Source: Mucilaginibacter sp. SG564 (lineage in GTDB: Bacteria; Bacteroidota; Bacteroidia; Sphingobacteriales; Sphingobacteriaceae). From it: a stretch of DNA of 64,000 nt. The DNA lies in contig NZ_JABGNA010000006.1 in NCBI RefSeq assembly GCF_013149275.1, forward strand, positions 124,001 through 188,000, in the 5' to 3' direction. The notes under the pieces are model-generated. The model was not told the origin of the DNA and searched no databases. It was given only the letters and a program-made list of their open reading frames with translations. Below, one piece after another: positions 50,744-60,742 of this stretch (position 1 is the stretch's first letter; the number at the start of each line of letters is the position of its first letter). Made by a program: the position numbers and the translations under genes.

Positions 50744-52147
50744 ATGCAGCCATTCCTTAACTTTTATAAACAAAGTCGTTATGTCCTGATTTGTCTGGTA
50801 TCTGTACTTATTTTACAAAGCTCCTGTAAAAAAGATAATAATAAGCCCAACTACCCCACCGGAAGCAATGAAAATATAAACAGCTGGATGCTTGATAGCC
50901 TGAAACGTTATTATTACTGGAGCGATGGCCTGCCCTCCAAACCGGCTCTTAATAGACCTCCGCTTGATTTTTTTTCGGCCATACGAAATTCCAGTGACCG
51001 GTTTTCATACATTTTGTTACCCAATGACCCATCCACAGTTAGCCCCAGCAACAAAAGTCAATACGGGTTTGATTATACCACCATCAAAGAAAAAAACACA
51101 GGTTTAGTTTTTGGCGTGGTGAAACTGGTTTTAAACGACTCCCCCGCTTCCAGATCCGGCCTGAAACGAGGTGATTATATCAGTAAAATTAACGGCAAAG
51201 CGATAACCCAGGAAAATGCCATCGCTTTACAACAGGAACTGCTTTCAGGTACCCGGGCTACCCTCACGCTGGCCGGAATAAGCGGAAATGAGTTAAAAGA
51301 TACAGGCTCTGCGGAGTTAACCGCTGGCTTTACTTTTGAACAGCCTGCCGTAAGTAATATGGTTGATAATGGTGGCTCCAAAATCGCCTATCTTTATGTA
51401 TATGATTTTAGTACTGGATTAGCGGCCTCACTTTATAATACTTTCATAGGACTTAAAAGTGCCGGTGTAACGGAGCTTATTCTTGACCTTCGCTATAATT
51501 CAGGCGGGCAGGTTGCCGAAGCGGCTGGGCTTTGCACTATGATTGCATCCGGGATCAACTATAACACCCCCTTTATTACTTATAAAGGGAATAAAAACGG
51601 TGGAACGCGAACCGAGTCTTTAGGCAGCGCGGCCACCTTTGATCATACTTTAAATTTTAATACACTTTTACAGGCCAACCTAAATCTAAAACGGGTATTT
51701 ATTTTAGGAACAGGTGCAACCGCCTCGGCTTCGGAGGTGATGATCAATAATTTAAGACCATATATACAGGTTGTGCTGGTAGGCGAAAAAACGAGGGGTA
51801 AAGACGAGGCTTCCTTTAAAATTTCTGATGCCAGGGTTCCCAAACTGGTAGAATGGGAAATGCACCCAATTGTTTACAAATTGTTTAATGCTACGGGAAA
51901 CGGAGGCTATGACTCTGGTATAGATCCTGACATCAGAGTCACGGAATTGAATGATCTCCCTTTGCAGCCATTTGGTACCTGGGAAGACCCTTTGGTTAAG
52001 GCCGCTCTCAATCGAATTTCCGGTAATAATACATTGGGCGTTCTTCAACAAAAAAAACCGGGTAATACAGGTTTAGCCGCCGGGGTAATTCTGGCCGACT
52101 CCCGTTTATCAATCACATCTGCAAGTACCGTGATTACTCACAGGTAA
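50744..52147 (+). CDS. S41 family peptidase, lipoprotein
   Basis: 467 aa. Signal with lipobox ILQSSC (Cys ~28). N-terminal helical part (~45-100, WMLDSLKRYYYWSDGLPSKPAL), PDZ domain (~118-200, LVFGVVKLVLNDSPASRSGLKRGDYISKINGKAI) and the S41 catalytic core (~215-440): LILDLRYNSGGQVAEA, catalytic Ser in TASASEVMI (~328-330) and Lys in GEKTRGKDEAS. It resembles C-terminal processing proteases anchored in the periplasm or on the surface. First gene before a sigma/FecR/receptor set, so it may process the receptor, FecR or the surface lipoproteins (inference). Confidence 0.93.
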   Translation: MQPFLNFYKQSRYVLICLVSVLILQSSCKKDNNKPNYPTGSNENINSWMLDSLKRYYYWSDGLPSKPALNRPPLDFFSAIRNSSDRFSYILLPNDPSTVSPSNKSQYGFDYTTIKEKNTGLVFGVVKLVLNDSPASRSGLKRGDYISKINGKAITQENAIALQQELLSGTRATLTLAGISGNELKDTGSAELTAGFTFEQPAVSNMVDNGGSKIAYLYVYDFSTGLAASLYNTFIGLKSAGVTELILDLRYNSGGQVAEAAGLCTMIASGINYNTPFITYKGNKNGGTRTESLGSAATFDHTLNFNTLLQANLNLKRVFILGTGATASASEVMINNLRPYIQVVLVGEKTRGKDEASFKISDARVPKLVEWEMHPIVYKLFNATGNGGYDSGIDPDIRVTELNDLPLQPFGTWEDPLVKAALNRISGNNTLGVLQQKKPGNTGLAAGVILADSRLSITSASTVITHR

Positions 52148-52223
52148 ACCGGCAAAGCTTCTCTTACAGTTAACATTAACTTCAAACTACCCGCTTAACT
52201 TGCAATGCTTAACCTCCTGCCGT

Positions 52224-52829
52224 ATGAAACATTTGGACAACTTATCAACCAAGGAACTTTTGTTCCTTATCCAAGCCGGGGATACCGATGCTTTCGGTGA
52301 AATTTATAAATTATACAGAAGAAAAGTATATAGCTTTGCCTATCGTTTTGTACGATGTGCCGAAGAGGCTAATGAACTAACCCAGGACGTATTTGTTCGT
52401 TTATGGGAAAACAGGATGAAAATTAATCCCGAAAAAAATTTTGAGGCGTACCTGTTTAGCATGGTTCGCAGCAATTTTTTAGACGCGTTAAAAAAGCAGG
52501 CCAGAATGTCTGTTTACCGAACGGCAAACACAGAAGAGCCCGCCTTTAATTCCACAGAAAGTTATATGGATTTTACAGAGTGCCGCCAGATAGCCATGAC
52601 TGCTATTGAAACACTTTCTCCGCAAGCTAAAGTGGCTTTTTTATTGAGCCGGGAAGATGGTTGCTCACATGAAGACATTTCCAGGCAAATGGGGCTTTCA
52701 AAAAATACGGTAAACAACCACATAAAGAAATCCTTAACGCATATCCGTACCCGGATCCGTTATCTATCTCCTGATACCGTACTTCCTTTTGTGTTATTGA
52801 TGCTGATGTATCTTCCGGAGATAGGCTAG
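52224..52829 (+). CDS. RNA polymerase sigma-70 factor, ECF subfamily
   Basis: 201 aa from ATG 52224 (MKHLDNLSTKELLFLIQAGD); an in-frame TTG at 52200 is less likely. Region 2 at ~20-90 (AFGEIYKLYRRKVYSFAYRFVRCAEEANELTQDVFVRLWENR), region 4 at ~130-180 (LSPQAKVAFLLSREDGCSHEDISRQMGLSKNTVNNHIKKSLTHIRTRI), and the usual hydrophobic tail FVLLMLMYL. Partner of the FecR protein at 53086. Confidence 0.95.
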   Translation: MKHLDNLSTKELLFLIQAGDTDAFGEIYKLYRRKVYSFAYRFVRCAEEANELTQDVFVRLWENRMKINPEKNFEAYLFSMVRSNFLDALKKQARMSVYRTANTEEPAFNSTESYMDFTECRQIAMTAIETLSPQAKVAFLLSREDGCSHEDISRQMGLSKNTVNNHIKKSLTHIRTRIRYLSPDTVLPFVLLMLMYLPEIG

Positions 52830-53085
52830 TTTCCCTTCCCGCTATTTCTTAAGCTTATTATTTAGTGTATCACTTGCCCGGGAGGGCAATTATTTTTTTA
52901 TGCAATAAGAAGTATCCCGTCGGTTGCTGTTGTTGAGTTTTTGGTAATAAAAAATAAAATTATCGTTCTGATTATGAGTCCATTGTCGCGTATTTAAAAA
53001 AAACAACGATATGACGAATAGCTGTTGATCGCTTCCCGATCTTATATACATATATAAGTCATTAAAAAATATTGGAATCATAAAG

Positions 53086-54114
53086 GTGAAGCATCAAGAG
53101 GAAATCAGAAGATTATTTAAAATGTACCTGGAGGGCAAAACGAACACCCGCCAGAATGCCATTTTGTTTCACTACTTAAATAACAACAAAAATGCTGAAC
53201 AGGAACTGTCTGATCTCATGAGCGAAACGTGGGAACAAGAACCTGTGATGCGGGATAACTCTGCTGAGGCGAATGAAGGACTGGAGCAGTTATGGGCCAA
53301 AATTGACCACAAAAAACAAAAAACGATACAGCGATATCAATTGCTGAAGTATGCGGCTTCATTGGTGATGATCTGCTCCGCAGTTTTTGTATATAAAGCC
53401 AGCCAGAAAAAACAGCTGGATATGGTAAAATCACTTGCTGTTATTACTAAAATAACAGCAAGTGGCGAAAAAGTAAAAATGCTGCTGCCCGATAGCTCGG
53501 TTGTTTACCTGGGCAGCCGCAGCAAAATCTCCTGGCCAGAGCATTTTGAAAAAGGAAAAATCAGAAGCGTTTCTCTCGAGGGTGAAGCCTTTTTTGAAGT
53601 AAAGCATGATGCTGCAAGCCCTTTTATTATCCGGTCTGGAAAGATGGAAACACAGGTTCTGGGTACTTCATTTAATATTTACGCCTACCCGGAAGATAAA
53701 ATTTTTACCGTATCTGTAAGGACTGGTAAGGTAGGTGTAACCGAAAAAAGCCCGGGCGCCCGTAAGATGCTTTCTCTTTTAACAGCGGGTATGAAAATAG
53801 CCTATGACAAGGATAATGGAAAATTCAGAATTAATGTTGGACATATCAGCGAAGCGGATAGCTGGACAAATAACCGGTTTGTATTTCACGATGAAAATTT
53901 AGGATCGATGCTGGTTAAGCTTGAACGCTACTACAATGTTCATTTTGAAGTGAAAAGTGCTAAACTAAAAACATGCCGGTTTAATGCCACTTTTTCAGAC
54001 ATAAATATTAACGAGGTAATGCAACAGCTGAAAATTATGAGCAGCGGGCATATCAAGTATAAAGTTAGCGGCGACAAAACAAAAATAGTCTTATGGGGGG
54101 AGGCTTGTGAATGA
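53086..54114 (+). CDS. FecR family anti-sigma factor
   Basis: 342 aa. The likely start is GTG at 53086 (AAAGGTGAAG); the next in-frame ATG is 12 codons on. N-terminal cytoplasmic region ~1-80, one membrane helix (~84-100, YAASLVMICSAVFVY), FecR domain (~120-240: KMLLPDSSVVYLGSRSKISWPEHF, SLEGEAFFEVKHDAASPFII, TQVLGTSFNIYAY) and C-terminal DUF4974 part (FVFHDENLGSMLVKLERYYNVHFEV). Controls the sigma factor at 52224. Confidence 0.95.
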   Translation: MKHQEEIRRLFKMYLEGKTNTRQNAILFHYLNNNKNAEQELSDLMSETWEQEPVMRDNSAEANEGLEQLWAKIDHKKQKTIQRYQLLKYAASLVMICSAVFVYKASQKKQLDMVKSLAVITKITASGEKVKMLLPDSSVVYLGSRSKISWPEHFEKGKIRSVSLEGEAFFEVKHDAASPFIIRSGKMETQVLGTSFNIYAYPEDKIFTVSVRTGKVGVTEKSPGARKMLSLLTAGMKIAYDKDNGKFRINVGHISEADSWTNNRFVFHDENLGSMLVKLERYYNVHFEVKSAKLKTCRFNATFSDININEVMQQLKIMSSGHIKYKVSGDKTKIVLWGEACE

Positions 54115-54177
54115 AAATATAGCACGGCTAAGATCCGTATGCGAAAGCTTATATAAAGAAATAGTAATTAAAATAAA

Positions 54178-54207
54178 GAAACCGCCCTGCGTCAACAGAA
54201 CGGTTTC
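54178..54207 (+). promoter_or_regulatory. Hairpin in the leader of the TonB-dependent receptor gene
   Basis: GAAACCG (54178-54184) pairs with CGGTTTC (54201-54207), 20 bp before the receptor start. It may act as an attenuator or 5' stabiliser between fecR and the receptor gene, similar in place to the hairpin before susC at 37902. Confidence 0.45.
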
Positions 54208-54227
54208 AAAGAAATAGTTTTTAACTC

Positions 54228-57200
54228 GTGAAAATTAAAAATCGTAGTAAACTTATGAATATAAGCTTTTACAAAAAAGTAATTAAACATTTTTCAAGAT
54301 TTAACTGCAGGGCAATCCTGTTTATATTCTTTTTATTTAGCCATGTTTCCGGCAACTTATTTGGCTCAGCTTTAAAACAATTAAAAGCTCCCGGCACCAT
54401 CAACCTGAAATTAGTGGCAGTAAGTATTCCAGAGGGGCTTACTGTATTGGAAAATAAAGCAGGTTGCGTGATCAATTATAATAAGTCTATTTTCAATGAA
54501 GGCAGCCGTATTAATATTGATGTAAAAGACGAGACCCTAACCCAGGTATTAAAGCAAATGCTGGCCGGAACTCACGTTGGGTTCAAATTTGCCGATGAGC
54601 ATACTGTGCTTTTATATAAGTTACCCGCACCCGTCAAACCCGGTAATATAAGCGGGAAGGTATTGGACGAAAAGGGAGAAACTCTTCCTGGTGCATCTGT
54701 AAGAATAATTGAAACCGGTAATGGGACACAAACAAGCGTAGATGGCGGATACATATTAAGTGTAGCCCCGGGTACTTATACGCTGGAGATTACTTATATC
54801 TCTTACCAAACTACGCGGATTAACGGAGTTGTGGTAACAGAGGATAAAAATACACCTTTAAACATTGCATTAAAACCAGCGAGCTCGGCCTTAAAAGAAG
54901 TGGTTGTTACGGCCAGCTACCGCAAGGCATCGGTTGATGGATTGCTTGTACGGCAAAAAAACGCTTCGGAAATTAGTAACGGTATCAGTGCAGAGCAGCT
55001 TGCCCGCACACCGGATAAAAATATTGGCGAAAGCTTAAAACGGATCAGCGGGGTAAGTACCATTGATAATAAGTTTGTACTGGTTAGGGGCATTGGCGAA
55101 CGCTATAATACCGCCATGATGGACGGAACTGTACTGCCAAGTACCGAAGCCCAGAGCCGTAACTTTTCCTTTGATATGATCCCCGCAGGGTTGGTAGATA
55201 ATGTAGTGGTAAGTAAAACCATTACACCCGATATGAATGCCAGTTTTGGTGGCGGACTTATCCAGATTAATACCAAGGATATCCCAAATGAAAATTTTAT
55301 AAGTTTTACTGCCGGTGCGGCATACAATGACCAAAGCACCGGTAAAGATTTCCTGAGCCACAAGCGCGGAAAATATGATTATTTCGGTTTTGACGACGGC
55401 AGAAGAGATTTTCCTACCGGGCTGGTTCACACCAACAGAACTACCGATCCTAACAGAGCGCTTTCTGATGCCGATTATCAAAAAAAGGCAGTTGATCAAA
55501 GTAAAAGGTTTACGAACGACAACTTTACCATGTATAAATATAAAACGGCCCCCTCACAAAACTACCAGTTTTCCATTGGTCGTTTATTAACGCTGGACAC
55601 TACCAAAAACAATAAGCTGGGTTTTACCGCTGCCATAACTTATCGTAACACACAAAATATTAATGTTATAGATGATCAATCCAGGGGAGGATCGTCTGGC
55701 TGGTACATTGATCGCCCCGATTTAAATACAGGCGCGTCCTACGCATTTAACACTACTTTAGGGGCATTGTTAAATGTGGGTTTGCAATTGGGTAAAAACC
55801 GGTTCGGCTTTCGCAATACCTATACGCATGTATATGATAACACATTAACAAGAATAACCGGATACGACCTTGATAATGGGGGTAGTTACATTCCTCTCCA
55901 CACACCTAACCGGATTATGGAGGCGGATGATCCAACTTATACCACCTTGTTGCAAAACAAATTAAACGGACAGCACCAGTTAGGAAAGGTAAAAATTGAA
56001 TGGGATGCTGCCAGAACTTCGGTAAACAGGGAGGAGAAAGACGCGGGTATTGCCTCGATTGCACCTGTTTTAATAGGTGATAACTACCAGTATTTTTATT
56101 TTGGCAGCAAAATTACAGAACCAAGAATTCAAGTAACCTCGCGTCAGCACGCTTCTAATAAAGAAACCCACTATTCATGGAATCTTTCGGGTACACTGCC
56201 ATTTACATTTGCAGGTATCCGAAGTAGTGTAAAAGCTGGTTACTTCGGCAATCACAAAAATGCGGAATTTGACTGGCAGATCGCTGCATTGGCAACTACC
56301 GATAAGGTTTCTGATAGCTTAGGGTATAAATCTATAGGGCAAATGATCAACCCTGCAAATATTGCCTATGATAAATATATATACGCAATAGATCCTTCTT
56401 TTATAGATAGTTACAAAGGGAAAAGCCAAATACATGCGGGCTATGTGATGCTGGATAACCGGATATTTGATAAACTCAGATTGGTTTGGGGTTTAAGGAC
56501 CGAGTATTACAAATATACCGAAATTAAACAGGGAGCAATTATTAAAGGAGGTGCAGAGAATATATTTTCGATAAAACCCGATAAGCGCTGGCAATGGCTC
56601 CCTTCGGCTAATTTAACCTACAGCCCGATACAGTCCCTGAATATCAGGGGAGCTGTTTCCAGCAGTGTGGTAAGACCCGAGTTAATGGATAATAACCCAT
56701 TTTTGAGGTATAGTCCCACATTGGATGCTTTATATGGCAATAAAGGGTTATATAGCACCCGTATCAATAGCTATGATCTTAAAACGGAATGGTTCCCGGG
56801 CCTGGGCGAAATTATATCTATAGGGGGCTTTTATAAACGTTTTGATAAACCTGTAGAATTGAACGCTATAAGGGTGAATGGTAACCCTAATTATTACCTC
56901 CAAAATGCTGATTGGGCGAAAGTTTATGGCCTCGAATTTGAATTGCGTAAAAACTTCGGCTTTATAGCTGATGAAGGAATCCTGAAAAATATAACAGCCT
57001 ATGGTAACCTTACCCTGCAAAAGTCAACAGTACAAAGTACCTATACCGTAGACCCTGGAGGCGGCAAGCCATACATACAAGTTCCCACTCAACAAAAAAG
57101 ATCCCTGTATGGGCAGTCGCCTTACCTGTATAATGTGGGTTTACAGTACATCAGTAATCATTTGGGTTTTAACGCAGCTTATAATAAATCGGGACGTAAA

Positions 57201-57491
57201 ACTTACATCGTTAGTGATATCCCCTCCTTCATTGAATATGAAAAACCAAGGGATCAGCTGGATATTCAAATTAGTTACCGCTTCCTAAAAAATAAGATGG
57301 AAGTGAAATTCAACATGGCTAACCTTACTAATAATATATCCACCATTTACCGTAACACAGCCAGTTATGAAGTAAATTCTGAGAATGTCCTGAAACCCGG
57401 ATTTACTAATAATTACGACAAAGGCGACCAGGTGATGTTTCAACAGCGGTTCGGGCGTACCTACAGTACATCGCTTACTTATAATTTTTAA
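54228..57491 (+). CDS. TonB-dependent receptor with STN-like and carboxypeptidase-regulatory domains
   Basis: 1087 aa; GTG 54228 is assumed as start, with an ATG nine codons later as alternative. After the signal (~20-45) come an STN-like domain (~55-125; LVAVSIPEGLTVLENKAGCVINYNK), a CarboxypepD-regulatory domain (~140-225; GNISGKVLDEKGETLPGASVRI), plug (~245-360; KNASEISNGISAEQLARTPDKNIGESLKRISGVS, VRGIGERYNTAMMDGTVLPS) and the barrel ending RTYSTSLTYNF. It is of the non-SusC TonB-receptor branch (no SusD neighbour). The substrate is not known; glycans, proteins or chelated metals all are possible. Confidence 0.94.
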   Translation: MKIKNRSKLMNISFYKKVIKHFSRFNCRAILFIFFLFSHVSGNLFGSALKQLKAPGTINLKLVAVSIPEGLTVLENKAGCVINYNKSIFNEGSRINIDVKDETLTQVLKQMLAGTHVGFKFADEHTVLLYKLPAPVKPGNISGKVLDEKGETLPGASVRIIETGNGTQTSVDGGYILSVAPGTYTLEITYISYQTTRINGVVVTEDKNTPLNIALKPASSALKEVVVTASYRKASVDGLLVRQKNASEISNGISAEQLARTPDKNIGESLKRISGVSTIDNKFVLVRGIGERYNTAMMDGTVLPSTEAQSRNFSFDMIPAGLVDNVVVSKTITPDMNASFGGGLIQINTKDIPNENFISFTAGAAYNDQSTGKDFLSHKRGKYDYFGFDDGRRDFPTGLVHTNRTTDPNRALSDADYQKKAVDQSKRFTNDNFTMYKYKTAPSQNYQFSIGRLLTLDTTKNNKLGFTAAITYRNTQNINVIDDQSRGGSSGWYIDRPDLNTGASYAFNTTLGALLNVGLQLGKNRFGFRNTYTHVYDNTLTRITGYDLDNGGSYIPLHTPNRIMEADDPTYTTLLQNKLNGQHQLGKVKIEWDAARTSVNREEKDAGIASIAPVLIGDNYQYFYFGSKITEPRIQVTSRQHASNKETHYSWNLSGTLPFTFAGIRSSVKAGYFGNHKNAEFDWQIAALATTDKVSDSLGYKSIGQMINPANIAYDKYIYAIDPSFIDSYKGKSQIHAGYVMLDNRIFDKLRLVWGLRTEYYKYTEIKQGAIIKGGAENIFSIKPDKRWQWLPSANLTYSPIQSLNIRGAVSSSVVRPELMDNNPFLRYSPTLDALYGNKGLYSTRINSYDLKTEWFPGLGEIISIGGFYKRFDKPVELNAIRVNGNPNYYLQNADWAKVYGLEFELRKNFGFIADEGILKNITAYGNLTLQKSTVQSTYTVDPGGGKPYIQVPTQQKRSLYGQSPYLYNVGLQYISNHLGFNAAYNKSGRKTYIVSDIPSFIEYEKPRDQLDIQISYRFLKNKMEVKFNMANLTNNISTIYRNTASYEVNSENVLKPGFTNNYDKGDQVMFQQRFGRTYSTSLTYNF

Positions 57492-57903
57492 TAACGAGAA
57501 TACATCATGTATGTAGATATATAATGGTTAAACAATTAAAAAAATGGAGGAAAAATAAGATCCTGCTGTGCCATAAAAATAAAACGAAGGGTGTTCAACA
57601 ACCCTTCGTTTAAAAAACCGAATAGCATGCGCGCTAACGGCACAACCAGGACAAACCTGAGAGTAATATAAAAATCCCCGAAAGGATGCCTGTTACTAAG
57701 CCGAGGGTTTAGACCAGAAGATCGATACAGGTGAATTATGTTCAGCCGTAAAGATAATAAAAAAAGTAAGTCTGAAAATAGCTTCTCTTTTGATCTTGAA
57801 AAAATTGAGATACTATTATTCTGAATTACAGAAAGTTCCAAATAAACCGAATAAATGGGGGTTAAAAATTAACTACCTCTCTGAAAAACAAAAAAGTAAA
57901 AAA
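57492..57903. other. Leader/intergenic region with hairpin and possible structured RNA
   Basis: A bidirectional hairpin AAACGAAGGGT/ACCCTTCGTTT (57582-57592, 57601-57611) follows the receptor gene. After it, about 57612-57740 is less AT-rich than its surroundings and can fold: CCTGT (57689-57693) with ACAGG (57727-57731) enclosing CTAAGCC/GGTTTAG (57696-57702, 57706-57712). I cannot match it to a known riboswitch. Confidence 0.4.
57582..57611. terminator. Bidirectional hairpin after the receptor gene
   Basis: 11-bp perfect stem with an 8-nt loop; T-rich on the minus strand side, three T then A on the plus strand side. Confidence 0.6.
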
Positions 57904-59253
57904 ATGAAAAAATTATCTTTAGTGGCCCTATGCTTGGCTGCCGGACTTTTAGTAACATCTTGCAAAAAAGGAGCCAATGATAGCCCTTCGTTTGATAACC
58001 GCAGCACTGCTGCTACCGATTACCCATCTTCGGTTACATCATTACCGGTAACTACTGTTAGTGGAGATATTACCACTAATACTACCTGGGATGCTGCTCA
58101 TGTTTGGGAGATCAGCGGTGTTGTTACCGTAAGAAGCGGCGCTACCCTAACTATCAATGCGGGTACCTTCATCAAATCAACTGTAAATACTGCAGGTGTT
58201 CAAAATGGTGTATTGGTAATTGCCAAAGGTGGTAAAATTAATGCTGTAGGTACTGCAACAAGCCCTATCGTTTTCACCAGCCGTTACCTGTTAGATGGTA
58301 ATAACGCTACTGTTGGAAAACCTGGCGATTTTGGCGGTGTTATCCTTTTAGGTAACGCTGTAATTAACGTAGGTGATAAATTAATTGAAGGTTTGGCTGA
58401 TGATCCTAAATTTCACTATGGTGGTACCAATGATGCTGATAACAGCGGTACATTACAGTTTGTTCGTATCGAATTTGCTGGTTATGTATTAGCTCCAAAT
58501 GTTGAAGTAAACTCTTTAACTTTAGGTGGTGTAGGTAGCGGTACTACTATCGATCACGTACAGGCATCTTATGGCCTTGATGACGGATTTGAGTTTTTTG
58601 GTGGTAAAGTAAGCCCTAAATACCTGATCTCATTTGCAAATGACGATGATCAGTTTGATTTTGATAATGGCTTTACCGGTAACATCCAATTCGCTATTGG
58701 TGTAGTTGATGCTTATTCAACTCACAGCGCCAGCGGCACTGCCAGCGATTCAAATGGTATTGAGTCTGACAATAATGCACCTGCAGAAGATGCAACTTTC
58801 AGCAAATTACCTAAAACTCATCCAACACTATCAAATTTCAGTATCATAGGTACTTCTGCTGCAACTTTATCACCGGCTATTACTGCTCCTGGTCTTAAAT
58901 GGGCTTTCCGCAACCGTCGCGGTGCTGAGGCTTCATTAAGCAACTCACTGGTCACCGGTTACCCTTCAGGCATTGTAGCTGATGTTGATGCAAACGCTTC
59001 ATTGGTATCATTAACTAACGTTTCTGTTCATGGCTTTACTGCTGCAACTTCAGTATTGGGTACTGGCGCATTTGTATCTTCAGGTTTAACTACCTCAACT
59101 GCAGCTGCTGCTCCTACCTGGGGTATGAGCCAACCGTTCTATAATTCAGGTGCGGTTAATTTCGCTACCGGTTTAGGTGTAACAAGAGGCGCTGTAACTT
59201 CAGCTTCTGCATCTGCATGGGCTATTTCTTCATGGACTAAATTTACTTTCTAA
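57904..59253 (+). CDS. Repetitive surface lipoprotein, probable beta-helix, copy 1
   Basis: Start at 57904 (MKKLSLVALCLAAGLLVTSC; lipobox Cys ~20); a frame back to 57790 has no such sense. 449 aa. After a linker, VSGDITTNTTWDAAHVWEIS leads into a motif series GVVTVRSGATLTINAGTFIK, GVLVIAKGGKINAVGTATSP, GGVILLGNAVINVGDKLIEG, LQFVRIEFAGY, ASYGLDDGFEFFGG, the ladder-like repeats of a right-handed beta-helix. Genes of this type are often wrongly called transporters. Its codons are strongly biased (GCT, ACT, GGT) as in highly expressed genes. Followed by its own terminator and then a near-duplicate. Confidence 0.88.
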   Translation: MKKLSLVALCLAAGLLVTSCKKGANDSPSFDNRSTAATDYPSSVTSLPVTTVSGDITTNTTWDAAHVWEISGVVTVRSGATLTINAGTFIKSTVNTAGVQNGVLVIAKGGKINAVGTATSPIVFTSRYLLDGNNATVGKPGDFGGVILLGNAVINVGDKLIEGLADDPKFHYGGTNDADNSGTLQFVRIEFAGYVLAPNVEVNSLTLGGVGSGTTIDHVQASYGLDDGFEFFGGKVSPKYLISFANDDDQFDFDNGFTGNIQFAIGVVDAYSTHSASGTASDSNGIESDNNAPAEDATFSKLPKTHPTLSNFSIIGTSAATLSPAITAPGLKWAFRNRRGAEASLSNSLVTGYPSGIVADVDANASLVSLTNVSVHGFTAATSVLGTGAFVSSGLTTSTAAAAPTWGMSQPFYNSGAVNFATGLGVTRGAVTSASASAWAISSWTKFTF

Positions 59254-59277
59254 GAATTTAGGTTAACTATTAACTAT

Positions 59278-59307
59278 AAACCGGGGCATCATTTGATGCT
59301 CCGGTTT
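59278..59307 (+). terminator. Terminator between the two repetitive lipoprotein genes
   Basis: AAACCGGGGCATCA (59278-59291) pairs with TGATGCTCCGGTTT (59294-59307), one G-T pair, followed by TTTATT context; it lies 24 bp after the first copy. Confidence 0.75.
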
Positions 59308-59335
59308 ATTCATAAACATGTGTAATTCTTATCAT

Positions 59336-60709
59336 ATGGTAAAACTTAAACACATATTTCTGGCCGCAGGGCTTTGTTTGGTAATGGCCTGTAAAAAGGA
59401 AGCTAAGAATGACGCTTCGTTTGATAATCGCAGCATATCAGCTACCGACTACCCCTCCTCAGTTACATCATTACCGGTAACTACCGTAAGTGGCGATATT
59501 ACCACCAACACTACCTGGGATGCCGGTCATGTTTGGGAACTGAGCGGCATTGTTACAATTAGAAGTGGTGCTACGCTAACCATTAACGCGGGTACTTTCA
59601 TTAAAGCTACTGTAAATAATCCAAATGCTCAAAATGGTGTATTGGTAATTGCCCAGGGTGGTAAAATTAATGCTGTAGGTACTGCAACAAGTCCTATTGT
59701 TTTCACCAGCCGTTACTTGTTAGATGGTAATAACAGCACCACCGGGCGGCCTGGTGATTTTGGAGGTGTTATCCTTTTAGGTAAAGCAAGAGTTAACGTT
59801 GGTGGTAAATTAATTGAAGGTTTGACCAATGATCCTAAATTTTATTACGGGGGTACCGATGACGCTGATAATAGTGGTGCAATGCAGTTTGTACGTATTG
59901 AATTTGCGGGGTTTGTGTTAACGACAAATGTTGCAGTAAATGCTTTAACATTCGGTGGCGTAGGCAATGGTACTGTGATAGATCATATACAGGCATCATA
60001 CGGACTGGATGACGGATTTGAGTTCTTCGGTGGTACAGTAAGCCCTAAATACCTGATCTCATTTGCAAATGCCGACGATCAGTTTGATTTTATCAATGGC
60101 TATACCGGTACTATCCAATATGCCATCGCGGCAGCAGACGCTTATTCAACTCACAGTTATGCAGGTTCGAGCTTCGTATCTGATTCAAATGGTATTGAAT
60201 CTGACAATAATTATCCTGCTGAAGATGCGACTTTTAGTTTAGCGCCAAAAACTCACCCTACATTATCAAATTTCGATGTAGTGGGTACTCAGACAGCGAC
60301 GTTAACACCATCCATTACTTCTCCTGGATTTAAGTGGGCTTTCCGTAACCGCCGTGGTGCCGAATTTACCATCAATAACTCATTATTTACCGGTTACCCT
60401 TCGGGTATTGTATCTGATGTTGATGCAGATGCTTCATTGTCAACATTAACAAAAGTTTCTGTTCATGGCTTTACTGCGGCAACTTCAGTGTTGGGTACCG
60501 GCGCATTTGTATCTTCAGGTTTGATTACTTCAACCTCAGCTGCTGCTGATAAATGGGGCATGAGCCAGCCATTCTATAATTCGGGCGTGGTTAATTTCGC
60601 TACCGGTTTAGGTGTAACAAAAGGTGCTATAACAGCCTGGGGAACTGCAGCTTTGCCTGCTACTGCACCGGCCTGGGCTATTGCCTCATGGGCTAAATTT
60701 ACGTTCTAA
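59336..60709 (+). CDS. Repetitive surface lipoprotein, probable beta-helix, copy 2
   Basis: ATG 59336 gives MVKLKHIFLAAGLCLVMAC with lipobox Cys ~19; a start at 59318 adds six residues. 457 aa, the same series of motifs as copy 1, with DNA identity that is nearly complete in places (for example around 58201-58300 and 59640-59735) but falls elsewhere. Differences lie mainly in the loop around residues 255-290 (an insertion SYAGSSFVSDSNG) and at the C-terminus (AITAWGTAALPATAPAW). Recent duplication or gene conversion is the simplest reading. Confidence 0.88.
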   Translation: MVKLKHIFLAAGLCLVMACKKEAKNDASFDNRSISATDYPSSVTSLPVTTVSGDITTNTTWDAGHVWELSGIVTIRSGATLTINAGTFIKATVNNPNAQNGVLVIAQGGKINAVGTATSPIVFTSRYLLDGNNSTTGRPGDFGGVILLGKARVNVGGKLIEGLTNDPKFYYGGTDDADNSGAMQFVRIEFAGFVLTTNVAVNALTFGGVGNGTVIDHIQASYGLDDGFEFFGGTVSPKYLISFANADDQFDFINGYTGTIQYAIAAADAYSTHSYAGSSFVSDSNGIESDNNYPAEDATFSLAPKTHPTLSNFDVVGTQTATLTPSITSPGFKWAFRNRRGAEFTINNSLFTGYPSGIVSDVDADASLSTLTKVSVHGFTAATSVLGTGAFVSSGLITSTSAAADKWGMSQPFYNSGVVNFATGLGVTKGAITAWGTAALPATAPAWAIASWAKFTF

Positions 60710-60742
60710 AACGTTGTTTTGTAAAACTTATATTATAATTAT

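Noticed and set aside
57612..57740. TPP, cobalamin or SAM riboswitch
   Set aside because: Isolated words (CTGAG, GATGCC) recall TPP elements but the required conserved core is absent.
57536..57841. 101-codon minus-strand open frame
   Set aside because: It spans a bidirectional hairpin and the leader of a plus-strand gene; composition is not protein-like.
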